64,000 nt of DNA from Pachyseris speciosa. Its lineage: Eukaryota; Cnidaria; Anthozoa; Scleractinia; Pachyseridae. Positions 1 to 11,345 of the stretch are shown piece by piece. Position numbers and translations under genes: made by a program. Below the pieces are notes generated by a model. The model was not told the origin of the DNA, searched no databases, and worked only from the letters and a program-made list of their open reading frames with translations. Each line of letters begins with the position of its first letter. Position 1 is the first letter of the stretch. Where the stretch lies: NCBI GenBank assembly GCA_016490735.1, contig JAEMWC010000616.1:238501-302500 (forward strand), written 5' to 3'.

Positions 1-723
1 CAGTTCCCACTTACCCGAAGATAACAGCATTCCATATCATAATATTATTTTCAGATGGAGCGCCACTAACTCCAGCTGGGGGGTCTTCTTGAAGTCTAGA
101 AATCGAAAGAAACAACACTCAAATACAACACGAAACGTTAAACACAGTAATAAGCTAAGGCGAGATTACGTATCTTTAGCAAGAAGTTTCGGCTCAAAAA
201 GTCAATATTTCATTTTATCGTTAAAGGAAAATAGTATTACCTTTTAAAATCCCTCATTAGTCGTCTTCTAGCTGGTGTAGACATAGTGAAATTTAGTGTT
301 GAGTACCAACACAAATCCACCGACAACAGTGCAGTTTTCGATCGAAGTAACGAGGTGTGACGTCACTTGCCGTGTCATCGTCTGATGATGCAATTCTGTC
401 CGCTGACCGGAATGAAGGTGAGCAAACCAAACCGGAAGTTTAAGATTCATGCTTAATTACCAGGATGTCACAAAATGCGCAAAGGGACTGCGAAAATAAG
501 TTCGTTATAAATTAAACCTCATTTTATCATAGCTTTTAAGCGGGCTGAAGATTACCGTTACTTAGCTCTTCCCTGTACAATATAAACGATCTAATGGACA
601 ACACACCACTAAACAAACGCTCTGTATCCATCTATTTTTCTGGCATTTAGCGATAAATGTTTATCTCTGTTGTGTGTCTCCTAAGTGACACATGCGAAAA
701 AAATTCAAATAAACAACAGATAA
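1..723. other. Upstream intergenic region, no gene recognised
   Basis: No convincing coding frame or RNA gene is seen here. A TATAAA hexamer lies at 581-586, about 140 bases before the first ATG of the following gene and about 280 before its best-context ATG. That makes it a possible but unproven core promoter element. Confidence 0.4.
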
Positions 724-2208
724 ATGTCTGTCAACTGTTTCCGGGCGACTGAGGAGTTGGAAAAGTCACGTGATCAGGCTGGCGTATCTCCAGCTTGCAG
801 CAGGTGTCTTCCTCTTAACTCAAAGGTTGTTTACATGCGTATGACATCAATATTCGCCATGGCTTCTCTGTTTAATATGTCTTCCCAAAATCTCTGGCGG
901 GAAAAGAGCGCTTTGGCATTCAGAAAACGAAGTTTGGATGCTAACGCCGATCCTCACCGACACCTTAGACGATTTCCTTCTGATTCAGATCTATATCAAA
1001 AAGTTTTGCACAAAAAAGCCATGTCGCACACCAGTCTGCATAAAAAGTTTGCATCCTGCGTGCAGTTAAACAAATTCGTTCCACAAGAACAACATCAAAA
1101 CTGCGAAGTCTTCAAGTATGAGGAGAAATTAACCAGCGAACTCAACAAGTTCTATTCGCTTCAGGTAAAAGGAAAGAGGGCTCAAATGAAGCGAAACAAA
1201 AGCCTGGCTTTTTCTGTTGTGTTTAAAGTCTTGATTAATACACAAGTCATTAACGACCGGTTTACTATTGGCGAAATGCTCTGTAAAGGAGCAAGATATG
1301 GAGACATGATTGAAAAAGAGAGTCATCGGTTTCAGTTTGGGGTGCCTGTGTACCTTGGTGACAATGCTGAAACTTGTTTTATTCATCGCACCGAAGAAGA
1401 TGGTTTTGCAAGGCTGCAACTTGAAGATTGTGAAACTTGGGAGGACTGTCTCGACCCCGACGGATTTCTCTCAGCAAGTCTTGTTCGCTCAAAGCTCCAT
1501 TTAACGATGAAGAGTGCGCTTAAAAACTTAAACAATAACATCGAAAAGGGCACTGATGAGTTTCCAAGTGGTGCGGAGACTGTGGATATATTCTGCGAAG
1601 GCTCCACTATAGTTTTGCAAATAAACGATGGCTTGTTAATAGTGGAGTTGATACCTACCATTCCGATTCCGAAGACGACCTCGGAGTGGTGTCGTAGATT
1701 CTCCGCAAAATCCGAGCCTCCCTCTCATGTGGTCGCCAAACCCTGTCAGCTTCCCATGAGCGACCCAGAGACGCTCTGGCAACTGTCGTTTTTGTCCTCG
1801 GAAAAGCGAAAATTTATTTCTTTGGGCACCACAAAATATCGCCTGTTTCAATGCCTGTCAGAAATACGAGAACGAGACAAAACAATACGTGAATTATCTT
1901 TGTACCAACTACAAACCGCCCTTTTTCACGTTGGAGACCAAATCAATGATCCATTGAAATGGTCCACAGAAAAGTTAGGCGATCGTTTCTTGGACGTGCT
2001 CCGCTGTTTAGAAAATTTTTTAGAAAGAAAGCATTGTCCTCATTACTTTATACCTAACGCCAACCTGTTCTCGTGCATGAATACTGTGACAATTTCCTTA
2101 GTGAAAGACAAAGTACGCAGAATGTTGAGGCCATCGTGTGTAGCGTGTGGTGTGGCTACAATCTGTAAGAACACAGGGCAGCCGAGAAAGGATTTGCCAC
2201 AGATTTGA
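724..2208 (+). CDS. Mab-21/cGAS-like (cGLR family) protein, predicted pseudo-nucleotidyltransferase
   Basis: Apparently a single-exon protein of up to 494 residues. The C-terminal half matches the Mab-21 layout: WQLSFLSSEK (352-361), a helix with YQLQTALFH (394-402), W413, and YFIPNANL (441-448) before the final helix. The N-terminal half has the nucleotidyltransferase layout, with DRF, then KGARYG (188-193) where family members have a Gly-Ser motif, then RFQFGVPVYL. Active cGAS-like enzymes carry acidic residues in an E-x-D pair; here the pair is Q204-x-G206, and the third acidic position appears to be E308 in IVELIPTIPI. I infer loss or change of catalysis, with possible retention of ligand or RNA binding. 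The ATG at 859 (residue 46) sits in gccATGg, a much better context than the first ATG, so the true protein may start there. A polyadenylation hexamer AATAAA lies at 2504-2509. Family membership is fairly sure; function is not. Confidence 0.72.
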   Translation: MSVNCFRATEELEKSRDQAGVSPACSRCLPLNSKVVYMRMTSIFAMASLFNMSSQNLWREKSALAFRKRSLDANADPHRHLRRFPSDSDLYQKVLHKKAMSHTSLHKKFASCVQLNKFVPQEQHQNCEVFKYEEKLTSELNKFYSLQVKGKRAQMKRNKSLAFSVVFKVLINTQVINDRFTIGEMLCKGARYGDMIEKESHRFQFGVPVYLGDNAETCFIHRTEEDGFARLQLEDCETWEDCLDPDGFLSASLVRSKLHLTMKSALKNLNNNIEKGTDEFPSGAETVDIFCEGSTIVLQINDGLLIVELIPTIPIPKTTSEWCRRFSAKSEPPSHVVAKPCQLPMSDPETLWQLSFLSSEKRKFISLGTTKYRLFQCLSEIRERDKTIRELSLYQLQTALFHVGDQINDPLKWSTEKLGDRFLDVLRCLENFLERKHCPHYFIPNANLFSCMNTVTISLVKDKVRRMLRPSCVACGVATICKNTGQPRKDLPQI

Positions 2209-4277
2209 ACAGCCTCAAAGTTCATCTCTTTGTTTCTGCAGTGTTTTTGCTACGGAACGAGCGGGTATTTACCGTATCATAAATGTGAAGACAAATTATG
2301 AAAACTGTATTTACGCACGACGTATCATCGAAAGAGGATACTGTTAGCAGCTGATTTCTCTATCGTGGTAGTTTCAAGTATTTAGACTCTCTTACCGGGA
2401 TAATTTTCTCCGAATATTGCATCCCTTAATCGTTTTCAGATACAAAACAAAGGATACTCTATAAGGGTAGCACCTCACTATTACAACTTGTCAGTAAGCT
2501 TCCAATAAACGATTTCGGCAATATTTAGAGCTCTTTATAGATCCAAATGAACTTCTCCGTAATTATAATTTTTCACTTCACCGCTTTCCCCCTTTTCTAG
2601 TGTCTGCCACGCAGGCTAGGTCTGGGAACTAAATCAGTACCCAATCTCTTTTCTTACAAGTGAGAAAATTCCTTCTTCTTCATGCATATTTCCTCTTAGG
2701 TTACTGTTCATTGCGCATTTGCAACAATTACAGCAGCAACGCCGGGGTGCGGAAAACTTCAAGCTCTTCGTTCATCTGATATCGGTGAGTAACACAGATT
2801 CGCTGCTACCTTGCCTGCGCTTTCGATTTGAGACGTTGTTGCATTGAACTCGGTGCATATCAGGAGCTATCAAACATTGTCAAAGTTTGAAAGTTTCTCA
2901 AGCTGAACAAACTGGCCCGGCTGAGTGCGCCGCCATCATTGAACTCAAGCTTACTCGTCAAAACAATACCTGGTTTCTAGTTTGCAAACTTTAAACCGTA
3001 TATTGTAATGATTTATTTTATGCTTTGCACTAGAAAAGCAAAAGAAAGCTAACTTGATCTGGATTAAGAGTTGAATTTTCCACTGAGGGCTTTTCCTGGT
3101 TTTGTGTGGAGTGCATGTCGAATGAGGGCGGAAGTGTTACATACATTTATAATTAGCTCAGCTTTAGTCCAGGTTTTAGTCTATACTTTCTCAAATGGTA
3201 TGTTTAGTCATCACGTTTCATTTCTTCCAAAATTACAACACTTCGGAGCACGGATCTCACTATTTTGTGGCAATTTTCTCATGAGATGACACACTGGTAT
3301 TTTCTTTCACTTCCACTATGACATAAGGGAAAGTCCCTTCAACTTTTAAGTTAAAAATAAATTAACATAGAAGCTTCTAGATACAACTATTCCACTAAAC
3401 AAGGGTGAATGGTTAAACATATTCACGTGGCAAACGTTTTGTAGATGTCTTTTGACCTTTCATTCATTTGTTTTTTAACAGTGTTCTTATGTAGCTAGTT
3501 TTTTGTTATCTATAATGAGCAGTCCACAAATTAGGTATCTAAAATTAGACAACTTTCAAAAACGAATATGGTCTTTATTCCTCGAGTGAAATGACGAAAT
3601 CTGCAGCTTATGTTGCCTATTTTATAAAAGCTGTGACTCCTTGCACTCTTGGACAAATTGAACAACGAAAACCCGTGTACGTTCAATTTTGTAAGCGTCG
3701 TAACTATTACATCTATATTATGTATTTATTCTTTATCAGTGCTTCCTTTAACAACCTCACCTAGATTTAATTAAGTTTGGATGTCGATGCTACAATTCAT
3801 TATGCCTGCGGATATTTTTGTCTCAATGGTTACGGTATTCAGTAAGAAAGGCGAATCAGTGATCCTTTGATTAGGTTAACCGCAAAGTCAGCCGGACGAC
3901 TGCTTTTTGGACATGCCGCGGCGCTCCTTGTTAAGGTTGTAGTACAATGAAAGCATTGTTCTTTAGTATCACTTTACACCAAGCGCTGCACAAATCAGGT
4001 GTCACAATTTTCCAAACTTGCGACAGAGTTTATAAAAAGTTGCACACCAAGGCCATCGTAAGTTGCTTACTTTGTCGTTACACTTTGAAGACTCACAGAA
4101 CATTAAGGGACTTACTTTATACTTAAACAGGTTTTTGCTACTTGACATACACTCGTAAAATACATAGGTATTTCTCCTGCCTTTATTTTTTCACCATGGG
4201 GCACTCCTAAAAATGAAAAATACGAAAACCACCCACGGTCTATAAGCGTCAACAAATCGAAGCGCTTCTTTTTAGTG
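2209..4277. other. Intergenic region, no gene recognised
   Basis: About 2 kb of AT-rich sequence with no coding frame that looks real. It contains a probable polyadenylation signal for the upstream gene (2504-2509) and, near 2600-2620, a solitary stretch ending in CTGCCACGCAGGCTA. That stretch matches one end of the complete MITE at 4278-4449. Confidence 0.5.
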
Positions 4278-4449
4278 TAGCCTGCGTGGCAGGCGCTTGA
4301 AAGGGAAAGGAAAGGGGAAAAGGGGAGAACGCGCGCGCGCGCGAGGCGAGGGAAGCGCGGGGAAAGGGAGTCCCCCGCGATCCCCTCTCTTCACGCGTAC
4401 GTCCGCTTTCCCCTCCTCTTTCCCTTTCTAGCGCCTGCCACGCAGGCTA
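4278..4449. mobile_element. Foldback MITE with 20-bp terminal inverted repeats
   Basis: A 172-bp element bounded by perfect inverted repeats: TAGCCTGCGTGGCAGGCGCT at 4278-4297 and its complement at 4430-4449. The interior is GC-rich with a (CG)n run and purine-rich then pyrimidine-rich halves, so the whole element can fold on itself. It lies 86 bp before the predicted acceptor of the HEPN gene. Remnants of the same end occur near 2600, 19170 and 21740. Confidence 0.75.
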
Positions 4450-4535
4450 TATTCAGCGTGACTAGTGGTGCATTGGGTAATGTAATTCTAATTGGTCCTT
4501 CCAACTTACTGCTGCTGATCATTTCTTTATTGCAG

Positions 4536-4649
4536 GCTGAAAATGCCAAAATGAATTTTGAATTCGAGCGATTCGATTAACACTCTCGGTTGGATCATCA
4601 TGTGATACACTGTCAATGGCTTAATCGAAGAATTGTTCAACACAGCAGA
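4536..4649 (+). promoter_or_regulatory. 5' UTR segment with two tiny upstream ORFs
   Basis: A pyrimidine-rich tract followed by TTGCAG ending at 4535 looks like a splice acceptor, so this stretch is probably the 5' UTR part of the HEPN exon. It holds two very short upstream reading frames: ATG CCA AAA TGA, and a ten-codon frame (stop included) from 4551 to 4580. Both end before the main ATG at 4650 and could dampen translation. This is inferred from sequence only. Confidence 0.4.
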
Positions 4650-6831
4650 ATGGACTCGCTTTCCTCTGAGCAGCTTAACTTTTACATATTCTCCACTGTT
4701 GTGCTTGAGGAGTTTCCAGCCGCCCTTCGCCAGGTATTTGTATACATGTGGGACAATCCGTCCTTGTGTCCTGCTCGTCTTTACCCAGCTAAGAAATGGG
4801 ACGATTCTGAAGAGGTTCGAAACTTGTTCTGTAAGGAAGAAGGCGAGAACACGAAAATACCGACCAACAAATCGTACGAGAAGTGGAACTGCGCGGCTCT
4901 TTTGAAAGCTACTCTGTTTGCTAACACTTTCGGAAGGCCAGATGCAAGTGGAAATCATCGCCCGTTAAACCAGTTACATGTGAAGCGTCTGTCACCTGGG
5001 GCATTCCACACACGTGTTAAAAGCGGAAGCCTATTTCGAAGTCAACCCGAAACGTTCGCCTTAGCTCTGGATCAGTTTCGCTTACTTAGAAACACTCTTT
5101 GTCGCCACACCAGCACGCGAACAATCGACAAGGAAAGTTATGACCGCTATATCGGCCTGACAAAAGATGCGTTTGCTGCACTTAAACAAGATATTACCAG
5201 GGTTACTGCTGTTGAAAACCTAGGGGAAGAGCACTTTTCCACCGGGAGACGTCAGCAGTTAGAGGAAGAGTTAAGAAGAGAGAAGGATGAAGCCATTATG
5301 TTTAGCCAGATGGAGGATGCCCAGGGCGGACTGATCAAGCCTCAGGTCGGCGACGATGTGCAAACCAGAAAAGGGCAAAAACTGACAAAACTGGAAGATG
5401 ACGAGTCGGCCGTCAAAGAAATGAAAAGTGGAGGGATAGAAATGAAGAAAACGGCTCAAAATATCAGATCAGATTTCAAAGATGTGAATGGTGGAGTAAC
5501 AGATGGCACAGATGCCAAGAAAAATATGGAAGATGTCGGGTCAGACGTTGGAGGGGTGAAAGCTGGAGTAGCAGATGTGAAGACAAGCGCTGGGAACGTC
5601 AGATCAAACGTAAAAGATGTGAAAAATGGAGGAAAATATGCAAAAACAACGGTGGAAGATGACAAGTCAGACGTGAAAGAAGTGCATATCCCACAAACGG
5701 ATGTCAAGGGGGCAAAAGTGGATAACACTGCGTCAGGGTTGAGAGCTGTCAAAACTGCACTGCCCCATGTCCAGACAAAAGATGTCGAGTTAGACGTGAA
5801 AGATGTGAAGACTGGAGGAGACGAAGCAATGAAAAAGGAAGATGTTGAGTCAGACAAGAAAGGTGAAACGGGAGTAACAGAAGAGAAAGCTCCAGTAGAA
5901 AATGTCGAGTCAGACCTGAAAGAAGCCAATACTGGACAAGCAGATGTTCAGTCAAACGTCCACGATGCCGAGTCCGGAGAGAAAAATCCGAAAAAAGGAA
6001 AAATGGATGTGAGAACAAAAGTGGGCGATGTCGAGTCGGAAGTGAAACGTCTCAGAGCTGGAGAAACAGATTCACAGGCAAACGATGAAAACGTTCGATC
6101 ACATCTGGCAAGTGTGAAAATGGGAGCACCAGATGGAAAGATGAACGTGGAAGAGGCCGAAGCAGACGTGAAAAAATATTTGAAGACCAAACTGAAGAAT
6201 TCCCAGTTAGCTGTGAGAAACAAAAATTTGAAGACTCTGGAGAAAGAAAGCATGACAATTAAAGGAGAGTATTGGGAGGCACTTGGAGCAAAAGATGTGA
6301 AGACAAAGTCAGAAAATGTCAGGTCAGAGGTGAAAAATGGAAAAGTTTCAGTGCCAGATACGAAGACGACAGAGGACGGTTTTCGTTGGGACGCGAAAAT
6401 TGTGAAAACGGGGGAGACAGGTACAGAAATGGAAGATGTTGAGTCAGACGAAAAAAACCTGAAAAGTGCAATAAAATATTTTGAGACAAAAGTGAAAGAC
6501 TTTGAAACAAAACGTGATGATGTCAAAACTGGAGTAACAGATGTGAAGACAGAAGTGAAAGGAGAAGTAGTGAAAAATGTGAAAACTGGAGAAACAGATG
6601 TGAAGACAAACCAGGGGGAAGTCGGGACAAAAGCGAAAAATGGGAATATCGGAGTGACAACTGTCAAGAAAAAAGTGGATAACGTCCGATCAAACGTTAA
6701 GGATGCTAAAACGGGAGTGACAGACGCGAAGCAAACAGAAGGTGATGTCGGATCAGACTCAAGAAAGGTGGAAGACGTTCGTTTGGACCAGAAGGAACTG
6801 GAAGGAACAACGCAGCAAGAGAATCTCGAAG
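4650..6831 (+). CDS. HEPN (DZIP3-type) domain plus 11/22-residue repeat region, exon 1 of HEPN-TPR gene
   Basis: The frame opens further upstream without an ATG. I chose the ATG at 4650 because it has A at -3 and G at +4. Residues ~10-185 resemble the HEPN domain of DZIP3-like proteins: an opening helix (VVLEEFPAALRQVF), W/LL core helices, then RLLRNTLCRH containing R-N-x4-H (147-153). This is the signature of HEPN ribonucleases, so RNA cleavage is a reasonable prediction. Residues ~235-725 are a hydrophilic K/D/E/T-rich array of degenerate 11- and 22-residue repeats around DVKTGVTDVKT, like LEA-type amphipathic repeats. The frame ends soon after GAA-G|GTAATT, a phase-1 donor at 6832. This fits the phase-1 acceptor at 7630, giving one reading frame into the TPR exon. 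Expressed localisation and substrate are unknown. Confidence 0.75.
5380..6800 (+). repeat. Degenerate 33/66-bp coding repeat array
   Basis: The coding sequence repeats units such as gatgtgaagac-aaa-gtggaagatgtc with roughly 66-bp spacing. They encode 22-residue blocks of two 11-mers (V-K-T-G-x-T-D-x-K-T-x). Units have diverged much more than in the homologous array at 56990-57660, so this array is older or no longer homogenised. The composition also creates long spurious antisense frames. Confidence 0.8.
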
Positions 6832-7630
6832 GTAATTCTTTTACTTTACCAAGTTTGGCTAATTGAACAAAACTTTCTTCCTTGATTTTGTGGAATTTTC
6901 TGGTGGCGAGACTATATTTTATTTTATTGTTTATTTGAAAAATTAAGGTGGACTGGAAACCAGTTTTGCTGGTTGGTTTTCCTGTATTAACGCGTTTAAT
7001 GAGCGAAATTGTGTGAAAAAATATCGTAACTTGCATAAGCGACTTGAAATTTGACACGCGAGCGGCTTACATCAAGATGCCAATTTCTTCAGCAATTTTT
7101 GCTTTCATGGAAGGTCGTTTACTGGCATACTTGATACGTAACCATGCGTGCTTCACTTAACTTGTTTCCTTTCTAAAGTCAAAAGTTTCCCCAAGATTGA
7201 AATATGATTGACCTGAACTACCCTGTAAGCAACTGGCCTGAGTATAGGTTAGCTATAACTTCTTGTTTTCTGTTCAATGTTTTGTGTTGTTCTCTTTGCC
7301 GTCGCCTCGTCCGTATGACCATCATGCAGACGCAATGCGTGTGAAAGTGAGGCATCTTCTTGCATCATTCTTTCAAAACAAGGCAAAGACGCTCCTCTTT
7401 GAGTACAATTGATAAGATGAAAATGTGCATTATGGGAAACTAGAGTTGACAAATTTGTGCAGTAAAAATCCGGGTAGTGCCTCTAGAGTAGTCTCTCCTG
7501 GCGATCAAAGCGTAGGAGGGTGCGAGATTACGCCACAAAGGGACCTTTAAAAATGCATGCCCTGGGCTCACATATTTATGCACAGTGGCTGTCCCAGACA
7601 TATTTTAAGGTTTTTTAATTTATGTATCAG
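6832..7630 (+). other. Phase-1 intron between HEPN-repeat exon and TPR exon
   Basis: Donor GAAG|GTAATTC and acceptor TTTTAATTTATGTATCAG|GTTCTCC bracket a 799-bp intron. The codon split (G + GT) gives glycine and keeps the downstream TPR frame open. The second gene copy preserves both sites (59907 and 61906) with a consensus GTAAGA donor, which supports the model. No other gene is seen inside. Confidence 0.7.
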
Positions 7631-9801
7631 GTTCTCCTGTTGGGATGTGTAATCCGCCCATGGAGTTGGGAAATGCTTCTGGTCATCAGCTACAGGTGAT
7701 GAAGATACCAGTCTCACCTCAAACCCTTCGTGGAACGGAAGGTAACAATACAAGCTTTTTTGATCTTGGATGTGCTCATTTCAAGATTAGTGATAAAAGG
7801 TCTACGGAAGGACAAGGAGAATCAGCCGTGAATTCAAGTATGTTTAGTGATCAAAAATACATGGCATACAGCTACCACAACCTTGGTACGAAGCAGCTTG
7901 AAATGGGAGACCTTGATGAAGCTTTGTTGTCTCTACAGAAGGCTATACAAGTAAGCAAGGGCCACTTGTCGGATGATGACACCTTGCCCGTTTACAGCCT
8001 CGGTGCCCTGGGAAGTGTTTATCTGTTAAAGAGTGATAACAAGTTGGCTGTTGAGACATTAACAAAAGCAGCACATATGGCATCAGGTATGCTAGGTGAT
8101 CACAAGGATACGGCGAGAAGCTTTTATTTGCTTGGTGTTGCGCAATTTCGCGTGAAGGACCTCAACAGCGCCTTGGAATCTTTACAAAAGGCCTCGCAAA
8201 TGAACAAGGAACTTTCAGGGAATGACCCCACATCTGCCAGAAGTTTCCTCGAGCTTGGACATGTTTGTCTAGAGTTAAGTGATAACAGATCAGCTGTTGA
8301 AGCATTCCAGATAGCCGCAGAAATGAGATCAAAGGTGCTTGGACATCATGAAGACACAGCCTACAGCTACTACTGCCTTGGTGTAGCACAGCGTCGGATA
8401 AAGGATCTCAAAGGAGCGTTGAATTCACTTCAAAAGGCGTCAAGACTGAATGAGGAAATTAAAGGGGATCATATCGATACTGCTGCAAGTTTCCATTCCC
8501 TGGGAGAAGTGTATTTGGCAACAGACGATAAAACGTCAGCTGTTGAATCACTTAAAAAGGCTGCAGACATAAGAGCAAATGTGCTTGGTGATCATGAAGA
8601 TACGGCAGACAGCTACTTTTTGCTTGGTATAGCGCAGCATGAAATCGGAGACCTTTCTGGATCCTTGGAATCTCTTCAGAAGGCATCGCGCTTGAAGAAG
8701 AAACTCTTAGGGGAGAACGCCATTACCGCTACAAGTTTTCATGAGCTAGGAAGAGTTTTTTTAGGACTAAAAGATGACACGTCAGCTGTTGAAGCATTCC
8801 AGGTGGCCGCAGTAATGAGATCAAAGGTGCTTGGACAACACAAAGACGCGGCGCACAGCTACTACTACCTTGGTGTAATACAGCTTCGGATGAAGGCTCT
8901 CAAAGAAGCGTTGCATTCTCTTCAAAAGGCGTCAAGACTAAATGAGGCAGTTGAAGGGGATCACATCATAACCGCTGCGAGTTTCCATTCCTTAGGATGT
9001 GTGTATTTGGAAATGAACGATGGAAAGTCAGCTGTTGAGCCGTTTCAAAGAGCAGCAGATATACGATCAAGAGTGCTTGGTGATCACAAACACACGGCAG
9101 ACAGCTACTTCTTGCTTGGTGTAGCGCAGCATAGCATCGGTGACCTTACTGGATCTTTGGAATCTCTAAAGAGTGCATCGCGACTGAATAAGTATGTAAA
9201 AGGAGATCACTCCGATACCGCCACAAGTTTTCACAACCTTGGAGGTATTTATTTGGGATTGAGGGATAACAAATCAGCTGCTGAGGCATTTCGAATAGCG
9301 GCAGATATGAGATCAAAAGTGCTTGGTAAGCACGAAGAGACAGCGTCCAGTTACCATAACCTCGGTACAGCCCAGCTTCTGATGGAAGACCACACAGGAG
9401 CTCTGACGTCTCTACTGAAGGCTTGTCAACTGAGGAGAGAATCCTTAGGGGATCACCCAGATACGGCGGCAAGTTTTTACAAGTTGGGATGTGTCTATTA
9501 CAAGATTGACGACAAGACGTTAGCTCTTAAAGCATTTCAGGTTGCAGTAAACATGAACTCAAATGTTCTTGGTGATAATGAAGCTACCGCACGGAGCTAC
9601 CACTTACTTGGTGCACTTCAGCATGACACAGGAGATCTAGAGAGAGCCTTGGCATCTCTACAAGAGGCCTCGCGACAAAGGAGAGAATTGCTTGGTGAAG
9701 ATCACCCCAACACCGTCGAAAGCGTGCAGCTATTAAATCGTGTCCAAAATGCTTTGACTAGAAGGTTAGACAGTGTCCGGTTATTCATGCCAAACCAATG
9801 A
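7631..9801 (+). CDS. Tetratricopeptide-repeat exon of HEPN-TPR gene (about 15 TPRs)
   Basis: The open frame contains an ATG at 7645, but the frame is also open through the acceptor at 7630, so I treat it as the second exon of the HEPN gene. About 15 TPRs of 42-43 residues follow, plus a partial last one. They have the kinesin-light-chain/NPHP3-type pattern S-Y/F-x-x-L-G ... GDL-x-x-AL-x-SLQKA with inter-repeat GDHxDTA. Even and odd units alternate (SFHSLG-VYL and SYFLLG-AQ), giving a two-TPR period of ~84 residues and a weaker four-TPR period, a sign of growth by internal duplication. TPR arrays bind protein partners, so this part likely senses or scaffolds while HEPN acts. The stop is at 9799-9801. 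No AATAAA was noticed in the first several hundred bases after it. Confidence 0.85.
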
Positions 9802-10970
9802 GACTTCTTGTTTCGACAGCCTATGGCGACGAAGACATGAATGGAAAAAATAGCTCTTGTTCATGAGTTGGGTATGGTGTTAATGAAGTTTATAATTACT
9901 CAACCAGCCTCGCGATCTTATACTTGAGACTGTGCACCAGTGCTTTTTTCTGTTAAATATTTCAAAGAACTAAGAAATTTAATTCCACGAACAATAGCTT
10001 TACCAAAGAGATCGCTAGTAAGTTGTCATAACTTTGAGTTCTGATTATAGACTTTATATTCAGGGATAAACAAATACAGAACAGGAAGGCGTGAATTGTG
10101 TCATGCATTGGAAGGAAAACACAAAGGGGCACAATTATGACGACACTATTAAAACCTCATTACAGAAATAGCTGGGTGGAAGTTAACGGCAGCATAACAG
10201 ACTAATCATGGTTGCTTAACCCTTTCACGTAGTATCTTCCTCGCCTTCTTTGCCAAGCAGAGATAAATGGCACAATTTGCAAAACGTTTCTTGGAGGTGC
10301 CACGGATCATGGCCAGTTGCCCAAACCTCCACGAAGACTTTCTAGATGTACATCTCTGATTTTGGGATCTTTTCCTCTTTGAGTTTATAGTTTATGCACT
10401 AAAGAGTAGAATTGGTTAAAGACTTGTTTAAGCCACATAAGCATGTAGCGAGATCTTTTTCAAACAGTGAGACCTTATTTTCGAAGTTTGTCGAGAAAAC
10501 TGAGGTTCAAAACAAAAATTGAAATATGAAACTACTGCAAAAAATTAGCGTTGACTTACACGTGTACTCCAGCCCAAAATTCACAAAGGGAATAGTCGCA
10601 AAGCCAAGTCACACTTAACGTTTGCAAGACGAGAAATATTTGTTTCAATTTTTCATTCTGCTTTGAGTGCTGCTGAGATTTTAAAGCTTCAACTTGTTCT
10701 ATGAATTTACAATCAAATTAAATTTGAGTCGTGAGAAAAGTCGAAGAATTCTGGTTCCCGCGGATACAAGTTTTGTCGAAAATTTTCACACCGCTGGAGT
10801 GGACTTTTTTCCGGATTGGTTGAAAGCACTTTCTCCGAGAAAAGTCTTTTAGTGTGTGCATAATTAAATGACAACAAAAAGCTAACACAAAGTTAATTCG
10901 AGTGGCCCTCATTCTTAGCATGGAAATTGTGTAAGTGGAATATTATACTCAAGCTTCACCATGTTCCATG
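9802..10970. other. Intergenic region, no gene recognised
   Basis: Just over 1 kb of AT-rich sequence following the HEPN-TPR gene. Both strands hold only short frames of no recognisable family, and I see no RNA gene or clear repeat. Confidence 0.5.
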
Positions 10971-10979
10971 TTTGTTTAT

Positions 10980-11345
10980 TTGTTTTAATCAGGAGCCAAT
11001 AAACTAGGAGCGTACAACTCCCATACTAAGCCTATGTCACGGCATTTTTACAGACCGATCTATTTTTAGACTATCTCTTCCCGCGAAAAAGGGCAACGAG
11101 GACGGCAAAGGCCACGAGAGCGCCAGAAAACAATAGTTTTAATGAGCGAAACACAAAGACTCTGCACGTGCATATTCTTGTGGCATGAGCAGCGACTTGG
11201 GATTGGTCATCGGGGCTCCTGCGGAAATCTGATATTGGCGGGAAATTCAATCTAAAAATAAATTGGTCTGTGGAAATACCGTGACAGGAAAATGGGGCAG
11301 TTATACATTCCTAGTGATGGGCTCCTGTTTTAATTTATTTGTTTA
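10980..11345. mobile_element. Foldback (MITE-like) element with ~100-bp diverged arms
   Basis: The left arm (TTTAATCAGGAGCC ... TGTCACGGCATTTTTACAGACC ... TATTTTTAGA) is repeated in inverted orientation at the right (complement of GGGCTCCTGTTTTAAT, GTCACGG and GGTCTGT blocks). Arms are imperfect, so the copy is old. The centre is GC-richer and has no coding potential. Confidence 0.6.

Noticed and set aside
4590..4649. Upstream extension of the HEPN protein from a TTG
   Set aside because: Non-ATG start in poor context; the ATG at 4650 has a good Kozak context and lies right before the HEPN domain.
5948..7057. Long minus-strand frame of 369 codons opposite the HEPN-repeat exon
   Set aside because: Ser/Phe/Thr-rich translation is the antisense of the K/D/V repeat array; it has no domain and mirrors the repeat period, so it is a composition artefact.
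9146..9472. Minus-strand 108-codon frame, also seen at 63421-63747
   Set aside because: Its conservation between the two loci only reflects the duplicated TPR exon on the other strand.
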